From the NCBI GenBank assembly GCA_964457545.1, contig CAYWEN010000010.1:124001-188000 (forward strand): 64,000 nucleotides of DNA, given 5' to 3'. The stretch's first letter is position 1, and every line of letters starts with the position of its first letter. The notes beneath the pieces are model-generated. The model was given only the letters and a program-made list of their open reading frames with translations. It was not told where the DNA came from and made no database searches. This DNA comes from JAGGTJ01 sp964457545 (GTDB lineage Bacteria > Desulfobacterota > DSM-4660 > Desulfatiglandales > Desulfatiglandaceae). Positions 54,779-63,405 of the stretch are shown piece after piece. The translations under genes and the position numbers were made by a program.

Positions 54779-56626
54779 ATGGAAAAACCAACAACAGAAA
54801 ATGAATTAACCGAAAACAAGATTTTGGAGACAGAGGAAAAAGATATTAACCTTGATACCACGCCTGACTCTGAAGATATTTCCTCAGACGATGACAGCAT
54901 GGATGATGTAGAGGATTTTACAAAGCTGTATGAGGAGAGCCTGAGAAGCATACAGGAGGGGGAAGTCCTTACAGGTGAAGTTGTTCAGGTTGACAAGGAT
55001 TATGTTCTTGTTGACATTGGATACAAGTCAGAAGGACAGATATCTGTTGATGAGTTTCGTGATTCCGAGGGCAATATTTCAGTCAAGGTGGGAGATAAGG
55101 TGGATGTCCTTCTGGAACGTAAGGACAATGAAGAAGGAGGAATTGTTCTTTCCAAGGAAAAGGCGGCCAAAATCAAGATATGGGATAATATCAAAAAGAT
55201 TTATGAAAACGATGAGACAATCAAAGGAAAGATACTGTCGCGTGTTAAAGGGGGATTCTCTGTAGATGTAGGATTGCAGGCCTTTTTGCCGGGGTCACAG
55301 GTGGATTTGAGGCCGGTAAGGGACATGAATTCCTTGATTGGGACAGAACACGAATTCAAGATTGTGAAATATAACAAACGTAGAGGAAACATTGTTCTTT
55401 CCCGACGTGTCCTTTTGGAAGCTCAGCGCGAGGCCCAGAGAGAACAGACCCTGAGCACACTTGAAGAAGGTGCCATACTGGAAGGCAAGGTAAAGAATAT
55501 TACCAATTATGGGCTGTTTATAGACCTTGGAGGTATAGATGGCCTGGTTCATATAACGGATATGTCATGGGGCAGGGTAGGACATCCTTCGGAACTGTAT
55601 AAACCCGGTGATGATATAACAGTTAAGGTGCTGAGTTTTGACAAGGAAAACAAAAGGGTCTCTCTTGGAATCAAACAACTTAAACCTGATCCCTGGGATG
55701 AGGCAGCAGAAAAATATCCTGTTGGTACAAAGATCACAGGCCGTGTAGTTAACCTTAAGGATTATGGGGCATTTGTAGAGGTAGAGCCCGGGATAGAAGG
55801 ACTGATTCATGTGTCAGAGATGTCATGGACCCGGAAGGTGAGACATCCTTCACAGGTGCTGAATGTTGGTGACACAGTAAATGCAGTTGTTTTGGATATT
55901 GACCTTCCAAAGAAAAGAATTTCTCTTGGTATGAAACAGGTTGAACCCAACCCCTGGGATGCTATTGAAGAGAAATATCCAATTGGTACGATTATTGAGG
56001 GCAAGATAAAAAGTATTACAGACTTTGGTGTTTTTGTTGGTATTGATGAAGGTATTGACGGGCTTGTACATATTTCTGATATATCATGGACAAAACGGAT
56101 TAAACATCCATCAGAAATATACAAGAAAGGTCAGGAAGTTCAGGCTATTGTGCTTAATATTGACAAGGAAAATGAACGGTTTTCCCTTGGGATCAAACAG
56201 TTGACATCCGACCCTTGGGATGAGATTCCCTACAAATATCAGCCTGGTGTCAAGGTAACAGGAACTGTTACCAATGTAACAGATTTTGGGATATTTCTGC
56301 AGTTGGAAGAAGGTATTGAAGGCCTTGTACACATATCCGAGGTGCCTTCAGACGGGCAGGAAGATCCTATGGCACGTTTTAATGTCAATGATATTATTGA
56401 GGCAAAGGTTATAAATGTCTCAAAAGAAGACAAGAAAATCGGGCTTTCACTGAAAAAGTTGGATTCGGCTACAGAAAAAAGCAACAAGACCTCCTATAAA
56501 AACTATATAAATAACCGTCAGGAGGCAACATCCAACCTTGGTGAGCTTTTACGCGAAGAGATGACAATGCTTGAACAGAATGCTGACAACGATAAGGATC
56601 AGAAGGAAGAGGTGGACACACCTTAA
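54779..56626 (+). CDS. rpsA: 30S ribosomal protein S1
   Basis: Binds mRNA on the small ribosomal subunit. The 615-residue protein contains six S1 (OB-fold) repeats beginning near residues 61, 146, 232, 318, 405 and 492; repeats 3-6 show the pattern GxVxNITNYGLFIDL ... GLVHITDMSW. An acidic N-terminal extension (~1-55, TEEKDINLDTTPDSED) and an acidic C-terminal tail (QKEEVDTP) make it longer than the 557-residue Escherichia coli protein. A G-rich ribosome site precedes ATG 54779. A hairpin-T-run candidate lies downstream at 56791-56836. Confidence 0.97.
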   Translation: MEKPTTENELTENKILETEEKDINLDTTPDSEDISSDDDSMDDVEDFTKLYEESLRSIQEGEVLTGEVVQVDKDYVLVDIGYKSEGQISVDEFRDSEGNISVKVGDKVDVLLERKDNEEGGIVLSKEKAAKIKIWDNIKKIYENDETIKGKILSRVKGGFSVDVGLQAFLPGSQVDLRPVRDMNSLIGTEHEFKIVKYNKRRGNIVLSRRVLLEAQREAQREQTLSTLEEGAILEGKVKNITNYGLFIDLGGIDGLVHITDMSWGRVGHPSELYKPGDDITVKVLSFDKENKRVSLGIKQLKPDPWDEAAEKYPVGTKITGRVVNLKDYGAFVEVEPGIEGLIHVSEMSWTRKVRHPSQVLNVGDTVNAVVLDIDLPKKRISLGMKQVEPNPWDAIEEKYPIGTIIEGKIKSITDFGVFVGIDEGIDGLVHISDISWTKRIKHPSEIYKKGQEVQAIVLNIDKENERFSLGIKQLTSDPWDEIPYKYQPGVKVTGTVTNVTDFGIFLQLEEGIEGLVHISEVPSDGQEDPMARFNVNDIIEAKVINVSKEDKKIGLSLKKLDSATEKSNKTSYKNYINNRQEATSNLGELLREEMTMLEQNADNDKDQKEEVDTP

Positions 56627-56790
56627 TCTTGCTGTTTCTCTATCTGTTTTATTATGCATGCGCAGGGCCGTAATAAACTTTGCAAAAACAGTGTCCATAT
56701 ATAAGATGATTTTGTAGCAGCTCAACAAGGGGGGCATGGGAGAAGATTTTTTATGTTCCAGGGCGTTGGTCTGGTCTTTTTTGTAGATTT

Positions 56791-56836
56791 CTTTGCCTCA
56801 GGGGAAACACCATGAGGGCAAAGGCGCGCCTTTTTT
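56791..56836 (+). terminator. Candidate terminator downstream of rpsA
   Basis: CTTTGCCTCA can pair with TGAGGGCAAAG (one bulge); alternatively AAAGG and CCTTT form a tight hairpin directly before TTTTTT. It lies about 165 bp after the rpsA stop. Confidence 0.5.
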
Positions 56837-57068
56837 CTGAAATTCAGAAACATCCTGTTGCCATTTCCTGTTGAGCTGTTACATGACTTCCTGTCCATAA
56901 CTGTATGTTGTTCATGATCATTTCCTGTTGTTCCGGGAGATATCAGACATATCTGTTCAAGGGATTACTTATGTCACGGATATACTGTCTGTGTGTTTTC
57001 ATCCAACCCCTTGATTCTTTTGATTCTGCAAGAACATATCTTTTCTGAAAACGGGGCATGGTTACAGC

Positions 57069-57175
57069 CGTATCAGTTCAATAATTAGGAGGATAACAGC
57101 GAACGTACCACCGGAGCAGGAGTATTTTTCTTCCGCTCCGGGCCCTGTTTATTGAGCTATTACGTTACAACCCGG
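57069..57175. repeat. Two-copy structured intergenic element, copy 2
   Basis: The left block (57069-57114) matches copy 1 at 15281. After it, CCGGAGC and GCTCCGG form an internal hairpin, and TCAATAA near the 5' end pairs with a downstream TTATTGA, with CGTA and TACG outside that. The element ends about 95 bp before sppA. The outer pairing is conserved between copies although the bases between differ, which hints at a functional RNA. Not assigned to any known class. Confidence 0.5.
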
Positions 57176-57269
57176 TGTGAAGACATGTTTGACAGGATCA
57201 AGGGATCAACCTTCCTTTGCATCCTGAATCTGTTTTGTTAATAAAAGAGAGATTGTGGTCTGGAGGATT

Positions 57270-58166
57270 ATGTCAAAGAAGACTCATCCTGTACTGATAA
57301 CTGTTGCAGTAATTGTGCTTATAGGTGTTTTTCTTGGAGGAGTTGCAATCGTAGTAGGGTTGCGAACTCAGGACAATGCACTCTCTCTGCCTTTTGGGGA
57401 AAGGATAGGTGTTATCCCTATAACAGGTGAAATATTTGCATCATCTTCTATATGTTCACAGATAGAAGATTTTAGAAAGGACAGGGCAATAAAAATTATT
57501 ATACTCAGGATAAATTCGCCGGGCGGGGCAGTAGGTCCGACCCAGGAAATATACAGAGAGATACAGAAAACTGTTAAAGTCAAGAAGGTAATCGTATCCA
57601 TGGGAGGCATAGCTGCTTCAGGTGGATATTATATCGCTTCTGCAGCAGACAAGATTGTTGCTTCTCCGGCGACAATTACAGGCAGTATTGGTGTTATTAT
57701 GCATTTTGCACGTATTGATGACCTGCTTTCCAAGATAGGGGTGAGCTTTGAGGTATTAAAAAGCGGGGAATTTAAGGATACAGGTTCTCCATACAGGAAG
57801 CTGACTTCAAAAGACAGGGAACTTTTAAATTCATTGCTCGCAGAAATAAAAAGACAGTTTGTTGCAGATGTTGCCAAGGGAAGGCATTTAAAGATAGCGG
57901 ATGTAATGAAGGTGGCAGACGGCCGTATTATACTGGGATCCCAGGCACAGAAACTTGGTCTTGTTGATGTCCTTGGAAACTTCCAGGATACGGTTGATCT
58001 TGCAAAGAGGATATCCGGTATAAAAGGTAATGTCAAACTGGTCTATCCTGCAAGAAAAAGGCGGGGATTGCTGGATATATTTATGGAATCAGCTGTCAGA
58101 TCCTTTATGGGATATTTTAAAAACATGCACGAAACAACAATATCATTTCAATGTGCAGGTTTCTGA
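57270..58166 (+). CDS. sppA: Signal peptide peptidase SppA (S49 family)
   Basis: A membrane-anchored serine peptidase that degrades leftover signal peptides. The 298-residue protein has one N-terminal transmembrane helix (~12-32). The catalytic dyad is Ser117 in GGIAASGGYYIAS and Lys164 in KSGEFKD; INSPGGAVG and ITGSIGVI are further S49 motifs. This is the short form with one protease domain. ATG 57270 follows GGAGG closely; in-frame GTG 57255 is an alternative with AGAGAG upstream. The gene follows rpsA as in related genomes. Confidence 0.92.
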   Translation: MSKKTHPVLITVAVIVLIGVFLGGVAIVVGLRTQDNALSLPFGERIGVIPITGEIFASSSICSQIEDFRKDRAIKIIILRINSPGGAVGPTQEIYREIQKTVKVKKVIVSMGGIAASGGYYIASAADKIVASPATITGSIGVIMHFARIDDLLSKIGVSFEVLKSGEFKDTGSPYRKLTSKDRELLNSLLAEIKRQFVADVAKGRHLKIADVMKVADGRIILGSQAQKLGLVDVLGNFQDTVDLAKRISGIKGNVKLVYPARKRRGLLDIFMESAVRSFMGYFKNMHETTISFQCAGF

Positions 58167-58404
58167 TTATATCTTGAAATTCAAAAAAGACGCTCTCCTT
58201 TCAACAGTCACATCAAAAAACCTCCTGCTACTCTTTATAAACAACAGCGACACGAAAACACTGTCTCCTATGTTTGTCATGAAGTACGAATCTGACTGGT
58301 GGCTTCGTATGTTTCTTTGACCCCTGATTGTACCTGGAAGTCATAGCGCTGCTATACATGGGCAGGGCTTGGGATATGTTGCAGTAGCAATCCTGGTTCT
58401 GGTA

Positions 58405-59016
58405 TCAGGTAAATATGCTTGTATCTCCTTTTCCTTCACGGATAACTTCCGGCTCATTATTTATCAGTGAAATCACACTGGAAGGACTCTGATCAAGAAA
58501 GCCGCCATCTACTATTATATCCAGACAGTGTCCGTAGGCATCTTTTATTGATTGAGGATCTTCATGTCCTGCACTTGTGCTGATAATTGGTCTTCCCAGC
58601 ATTTTTGACAATTCAAGACAGATTTTGTTGTCAGGGATTCTTATGCCAACAGTTTTTCTTTTGGTAAGCATGATTTTTGGGACAAGTCTTGAACCTTTTA
58701 ATATAAAGGTATATGGTCCTGGTAACAGGCGGCGCATGGTCTTGTAGGCATAGTTGGAAACAACGGCATACCTGTTTATCTCCCTGAGGCTGTAAATAAC
58801 AATGGAAAAGGGCTTTGTTAACGGACGGTCTTTAAGCCTGTATATCATCTGTATCCCTTTTTTGTTGTAAAGATCACATCCTATTCCGTAAAATGTATCT
58901 GTGGGATACGCGATAATACCGCCCTGATCTAATATGCTGACCACCTGTTTTATCAGACGCGGCTGAGGATTGTAAGGATTTATAGATAAAATAACAGGTT
59001 TTTTGTTCGTTTTCAT
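58405..59016 (-). CDS. Threonylcarbamoyl-AMP synthase (TsaC/Sua5/YrdC)
   Basis: Makes threonylcarbamoyl-AMP from threonine, bicarbonate and ATP for the t6A modification of tRNAs reading ANN codons. The 203-residue protein has the YrdC signatures YPTDTFYGIGCD near the N-terminus, KDRPLTKPFSIVI, a LPGPYTFILKG segment, GIRIPD and ISTSAGHEDP. There is no C-terminal Sua5 domain, so it is the short form. It is convergent with sppA. Proteins of this size are also annotated YciO; activity is inferred. Confidence 0.9.
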   Translation of the reverse strand: MKTNKKPVILSINPYNPQPRLIKQVVSILDQGGIIAYPTDTFYGIGCDLYNKKGIQMIYRLKDRPLTKPFSIVIYSLREINRYAVVSNYAYKTMRRLLPGPYTFILKGSRLVPKIMLTKRKTVGIRIPDNKICLELSKMLGRPIISTSAGHEDPQSIKDAYGHCLDIIVDGGFLDQSPSSVISLINNEPEVIREGKGDTSIFT

Positions 59017-59259
59017 ATCTGTTTGCTCTTTTGTGTAAATCTTTCTAAAGACCTTGAAACAGGTTTTTTTGAAGACCCCCGGGTTTTGGTGTTGAAAAGA
59101 TTTCTGTTTATGATTGGAAACAGTATAGTACCCGGAAAATTTGTTTAAGCCCTTTGTATAATATTTTCCTGTTGTCAGTTTCTGATGCTTGCTGTTAATT
59201 TGTTTTCATTGTCCACGGCCTGTTTATGAACGGGTACTGATTAAATCCGGTTTTTTATT
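59017..59259. other. Divergent gap with a degenerate repeat copy
   Basis: A 243-bp promoter region between the TsaC-like and prepilin peptidase genes. At ~59080-59145 the sequence GATTTCTGTTTATGATTGGAAAC resembles the centre of the dispersed repeat, only moderately preserved. Confidence 0.4.
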
Positions 59260-60036
59260 ATGTATCCTTTACCTGTCTTACATTTTTTTGCTCTTTTGTT
59301 GGGAATGATTATTGGCAGTTTTTTAAATGTATGTATTTATCGCATTCCTGCCAAAAAATCTATCATGTTTCCCCCTTCCAGCTGTCCTGCATGTGGCGAA
59401 AAAATCCATTTTTATGACAATATACCTATAATAAGCTATATTATCCTGTCGGGCAAGTGCAGGTCATGTGGTCAGCATATATCATACCAATACCCTGTTG
59501 TAGAACTGATCACAGGAATATCAAGCCTGTTGCTTTTTATGAAATTTGGCATGAATTACCAGTACCTTCTTTATCTATTATTTGTATCATCCCTTATAAC
59601 CATAAGTTTTATAGATATTAATCTGAAAATTATTCCTGACCGTATCTCACTTCCCGGGATTGTTTCGGGTTTTTTTGCATCTTTTGTCCTAAAAGATATC
59701 ACTCCTTTGGACTCGTTGCTTGGTGTTTTTCTTGGGGGAGGGGTCTTCTATATTGTTGCAGTTACATATGAACGATTAACAGGCAAAACAGGAATGGGCG
59801 GGGGAGATATAAAGTTTATCTCAATGATATGCGCATGGATGGGATGGAAGGCTGTTTTCCCTGTTATAATGATCTCTTCTCTGTCTGCTGCAACTATAGG
59901 ATCAGTCTTTATCTTGTTGTCGGGAAAAGGGAGAGGGGTAAAGATACCTTTTGGCCCATTTTTGTCCGTGGGTGCAGTAATATATCTCTTTTCAGGACAG
60001 GAGATCTTGAACTGGTATCTTAATCTTTCTGCCTGA
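59260..60036 (+). CDS. Prepilin peptidase / N-methyltransferase (PilD-like)
   Basis: A 258-residue membrane enzyme that cleaves and methylates type IV prepilins and type II secretion pseudopilins. The cytoplasmic N-terminal zinc motif is complete (CPAC and CRSC), which indicates the bifunctional form. The two catalytic aspartates lie in SFIDINLKIIPD and GGGDIKFISM. Several hydrophobic helices follow. No pilin or secretion genes adjoin, but the protein implies that such systems are present elsewhere in the genome. Confidence 0.95.
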   Translation: MYPLPVLHFFALLLGMIIGSFLNVCIYRIPAKKSIMFPPSSCPACGEKIHFYDNIPIISYIILSGKCRSCGQHISYQYPVVELITGISSLLLFMKFGMNYQYLLYLLFVSSLITISFIDINLKIIPDRISLPGIVSGFFASFVLKDITPLDSLLGVFLGGGVFYIVAVTYERLTGKTGMGGGDIKFISMICAWMGWKAVFPVIMISSLSAATIGSVFILLSGKGRGVKIPFGPFLSVGAVIYLFSGQEILNWYLNLSA

Positions 60037-60317
60037 TATATTACTGAAACAACTGTATTACGTTCAGGCAGATTTGCTGTGCCTGGATATTGTATTTGTG
60101 CAATCAGGAAAACAGGACAATTTACAGGATACAGAAGAAGGATGCATGGTTGATCCTTATTTCAGGACACATAGAATCATAATGGTCCTGATAAAGGCAG
60201 ACAGGAGGCAAGGCAACATTTATATTATTCAGAAGAGGTGATATCAGGTGTCCTCTACAAGTAAATACACGGTCAGGATGTCAAATACTTGCAAACCAAC
60301 TCTTATTCCATACAGGA
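60037..60317. other. Convergent gap between prepilin peptidase and fabH genes
   Basis: About 281 bp with no gene or clear terminator. Confidence 0.4.
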
Positions 60318-61310
60318 TTACGACCATTTAACAATGGAAGAGCCCCATGTCAAACCTGCTCCAAAGGCAACAAGAAGCACATTGTCTCCCTTTTTCAGTC
60401 TCCCTTCTCTGTTGGCTTCATCCATTGCAATAGGAATTGATGCCGAAGATGTATTTCCATATTTATGTATATTTGTATAAATTTTTTCTACGGGAATATT
60501 CAGATCTTTTGCCAGGGCATGGATTATTCTTATGTTGGCCTGATGGGGAATAACAAGAGAAATGTCCTTGCCTGAAAGGCCGGTGGCTTCAAATGCCTTT
60601 TTGGCAGATATAGACATTGATTCAATGGCCTTTTTAAACAGCCTGTTTCCATTCATTTTCATGTAGGATTCGCTTAGTTCCATACCACTCAGTATCTCAG
60701 GAATATATCTGTTTCCCCGTGTAGTATATAAAAGCTCCCACAATGTCCCATCAGACTTGAGATACATGGACTGAATCCCGCTGTCTGAATCTTGTTGTGC
60801 AGAAAGAACCGCTGCGCCAGCCCCGTCTGCCATGATTACACAGGTGGTTCTGTCTTGCCAGTTAATTATAGAAGACAGCCTTTCTGCACCTATAACAAGA
60901 GACGTTTTAGACATTCCACCCTTTATGGCATTGTATCCTGTTGCAAGTGCATAGAGAAATCCGGCACATGCTGCTCCGACATCAAAAGATGCAGCATTTC
61001 TGGCGCATATCTTTTCCTGTACAAAACATGCTGTTGAAGGAAAATTGCGATCCGCTGATACGGTTGCCACTATGATAGTATCTATCTCATCAGGGGATAC
61101 ACCTGCCATCTCCATGGCACGCATAGAGGCAGTTGCAGCAAGGTTGGAGGTGCTTTCTTCTTTCCCTTTTGTTGCAATGTGTCTTTCATGTATTCCGGTA
61201 CGTCTGACAATCCATTTTTCGTCAGTATCTACAAAAGATTCAATATCCTTGTTGGTGATTATCCTTTCAGGAACTGCTGAACCTGTGCCTATTATATGTG
61301 CCTGTGGCAT
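60318..61310 (-). CDS. fabH: 3-oxoacyl-[acyl-carrier-protein] synthase III
   Basis: Condenses an acyl-CoA primer with malonyl-ACP to start fatty-acid synthesis. The 330-residue protein has the Cys-His-Asn triad Cys115 (VGAACAGFLY), His256 (VIPHQANIRI) and Asn286 (KYGNTSSASIP), with the typical SADRNFPSTAC region. Length matches family. The start ATG has a G-rich site (AAGGGGG) only at long spacing. It is a single gene, not in a fab cluster. A role in making a secondary acyl product instead of housekeeping lipids is possible but nothing suggests it. Confidence 0.95.
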   Translation of the reverse strand: MPQAHIIGTGSAVPERIITNKDIESFVDTDEKWIVRRTGIHERHIATKGKEESTSNLAATASMRAMEMAGVSPDEIDTIIVATVSADRNFPSTACFVQEKICARNAASFDVGAACAGFLYALATGYNAIKGGMSKTSLVIGAERLSSIINWQDRTTCVIMADGAGAAVLSAQQDSDSGIQSMYLKSDGTLWELLYTTRGNRYIPEILSGMELSESYMKMNGNRLFKKAIESMSISAKKAFEATGLSGKDISLVIPHQANIRIIHALAKDLNIPVEKIYTNIHKYGNTSSASIPIAMDEANREGRLKKGDNVLLVAFGAGLTWGSSIVKWS

Positions 61311-61599
61311 TGCTGTTATATGAATACCCCCTTTTCTTGATATTTTCAGATATTTTTTTTATTCGTAACTGGCCGGTCTTTACAGCACATGTATGCCTGT
61401 TACATAAAGCGAGGTCCTGTTTTGCCGAGATCTTCAGGATTATGGAAAAGATCTTGCCGCAAGACCTCTTTATCGTAATGTTCATGATAAAATAGAAAAA
61501 AAGGTAGGCAGTGTCAAGAAAGATGGGTTCATAAAAGAGATAATATAACCTGCAGACTTTTCAGCAGGGCATCAGGATAGTATCAGTAAAAGAACAGGG

Positions 61600-62793
61600 T
61601 TATACAATAAAAATTTTCACAGGTGTTTGACTTAAGAGCATGTGACCGGTTGTTGTAACAGCAAATACACTTTCAATACCAGCCGCAAACTCGTCTTTAA
61701 AAACCATCTTTGGTTCCAGAGCAAAGATCATTCCTGGTTCTGCTATGGTATGTTTACTTTTGGCAATTATCGGGTGTTCTATAAGTTCAAGACCGATTCC
61801 ATGGCCTATAAAGGTTACTTTGTGTCTGGCAGAACCGAGATATTGATTTTCGTATCCAAGGGCAGCGGCCTTTTTTACGGAGAAATTGAAAAGCTCACTA
61901 AGGACAACTCCGGGTTTGACATGCTCAAGTACTTCATTATGTATCTCGATTGAGGCCTTGCAGGCATCAAGGGCCTTATCCGGCATCCTGTTTATGGCAA
62001 ACATCCTTGTTTCGTCAAAATGATATCCATTTATTACAGAACCCAAATCTATCATAACAGGTTCATCAGCAAGTATCTTTTTATGACCAGCACCGCATGG
62101 AAATGCAGAAGATGTGCCTTCACCGCTGGAAGGCGAGTCCAACAGTCCGATAATGCCCCCGCTTTTGCCACTTAATACATGCCATGGATATCCTTCTGTC
62201 TGATAGTTTCTGACGCGGAGTTTGCCGGCATGCCCGAATCTCCTTGCAAAAGTTTCAAACATTCCGGAAAATTCCATCTCGGTAATACCAGGTTCCAGAT
62301 TCTTCTCAATGTACTGGAATGTTTTATAGGATAGCTGTGCAGAGGCCTTTATCCGGGCAATTTCCCATTCAGACTTTATCATGCGGGTAGCATGGATCAG
62401 GGGGGCAACATCGACACATTTTGTATTGGGAAAAAGCTGTCTGTAGAAATTGAAATCCCTGACAGGGAGAACATCAAATTCAAAACCGAGAGTATATGGC
62501 ATGGTAGAATAAAAGTCCCTGATAAATCCCGGTATTTCTTTTACAGACTTGATCTCAGCAACATTGTCGATAGATGTCTCTTGTAATGCCCTTGGCATGT
62601 ATTTTTTTATAAGAAGTAGAGGTTGACCATGTGCTGGTATGTAAAGAAATCCATTTTGAGCAGTGCCGGTAAAATAGTAGAGGTCTACCCGCTGAACAAC
62701 AAGCATGGCATCTACATCACTGGCCTGTAATTTTTTTTGAATACGGTCAAGACGAGTTTTTATTTCTGTTTCAGGAACCTTGAATTTTTCCAC
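61600..62793 (-). CDS. M24-family aminopeptidase (Xaa-Pro peptidase-like)
   Basis: A 397-residue protein with a creatinase-like N-terminal domain and a C-terminal pita-bread metallopeptidase domain. Metal ligands are in MIDLGSVINGYHFDETR, the FIGHGIGLELIEHP segment, IFALEPKMVF and GIESVFAVT. These features fit Xaa-Pro aminopeptidases and dipeptidases. The protein is cytosolic. A glycine-serine-rich loop (DSPSSGEGTSSAFPCGAG) seems characteristic of this subgroup, which may have other substrates. Divergent from the rseC gene. Confidence 0.9.
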   Translation of the reverse strand: MEKFKVPETEIKTRLDRIQKKLQASDVDAMLVVQRVDLYYFTGTAQNGFLYIPAHGQPLLLIKKYMPRALQETSIDNVAEIKSVKEIPGFIRDFYSTMPYTLGFEFDVLPVRDFNFYRQLFPNTKCVDVAPLIHATRMIKSEWEIARIKASAQLSYKTFQYIEKNLEPGITEMEFSGMFETFARRFGHAGKLRVRNYQTEGYPWHVLSGKSGGIIGLLDSPSSGEGTSSAFPCGAGHKKILADEPVMIDLGSVINGYHFDETRMFAINRMPDKALDACKASIEIHNEVLEHVKPGVVLSELFNFSVKKAAALGYENQYLGSARHKVTFIGHGIGLELIEHPIIAKSKHTIAEPGMIFALEPKMVFKDEFAAGIESVFAVTTTGHMLLSQTPVKIFIV

Positions 62794-62931
62794 TGATCCA
62801 TGATATAGATAAAGATATACAGTTTGACATAGTTGACAAAACTGATTTGTGAAAGATTATCAATGTAGCATTGATCTCGATTTGTCAGGCAGTTAATACA
62901 TGGAAAATGTTTTTGTATTAAGGAGATAATC

Positions 62932-63405
62932 ATGATAAGAGAAGAGGGTATTGTTGAAAAAACTGTGCGGAACAAGGCCATGATCAGAGTGCAGAGAGGT
63001 TCTTCATGAAAGCACTGTTCTTCCCGCAGTTCGTGTGGTGTTGATGAGAATGATGCAGGGCAAACAGTGCTTATTGAAATACCAAATGTCCTTGATGCCA
63101 GGGCAGGAGACCGTGTCGAGATCAGTATCCCTGAAAAGGCACTGCTAAAGATGTCATTTGTTGTCTATATGATACCTGTTATTGCTCTGATAGCAGGAGC
63201 CTGTTTTGGGGAGATATTGGCAGAACACAGCAGAATGGATACTTCATTGATATCCTTTATAGGAGGAATCCTCTGTATGGGTCTTGCCTTTTATCTTATA
63301 AGATACCTGGACCGCAATGGTTACATTACAAGCCAGTATTCCATATGCATGACACGGATCATCAATGCAGAGTCTTCTCTTCCCGAACCCTGCGATAGCA
63401 TATAA
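62932..63405 (+). CDS. RseC/SoxR-reducing-system family protein with in-frame UGA (candidate selenoprotein)
   Basis: The frame from ATG 62932 runs to TAA 63405 (157 residues), broken only by UGA at 63007-63009 (codon 26). A strong AAGGAG site lies 7 nt before the ATG. The product opens MIREEGIVEKTV, has QRGSS-U-KHCSSRSSCG, two membrane helices (MSFVVYMIPVIALIAGAC and ISFIGGILCMGLAFYLI) and a short tail. RseC family members have three cysteines, CxxCx5C, at this place; UGA replaces exactly the first. A hairpin with apical loop GUUCG (63024-63038) starts 19 nt after UGA. RseC proteins sit in the membrane and serve SoxR reduction or Rnf-type systems. A nonsense mutation is the alternative, but nothing else in the gene has decayed. 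A naive gene finder would report only 63067-63405. Confidence 0.8.
63010..63050 (+). promoter_or_regulatory. Candidate bacterial SECIS element in the RseC-family gene
   Basis: After the UGA the mRNA can form an upper stem CCGCA/UGUGG (63024-63028 with 63034-63038, one G-U) with a five-base loop GUUCG, and a lower stem UUCUU/GAGAA. The distance from UGA to the loop is 19 nt and the loop begins with G, as the bacterial SECIS model requires (spacing 16-37 nt). Folding was done by eye; a competing ACTG/CAGT pairing exists. Confidence 0.5.

Larger units (their letters stand above)
56627..57269. other. Gap between rpsA and sppA
   Basis: About 643 bp with no gene. It holds a candidate rpsA terminator and the second copy of the structured two-copy element, each listed separately. 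Confidence 0.5.

Noticed and set aside
63067..63405. RseC-family gene starting at GTG 63067
   Set aside because: This start only arises because gene finders stop at the UGA. It lacks a ribosome site and loses the conserved N-terminus and Cys motif, both encoded in frame upstream after a strong AAGGAG.
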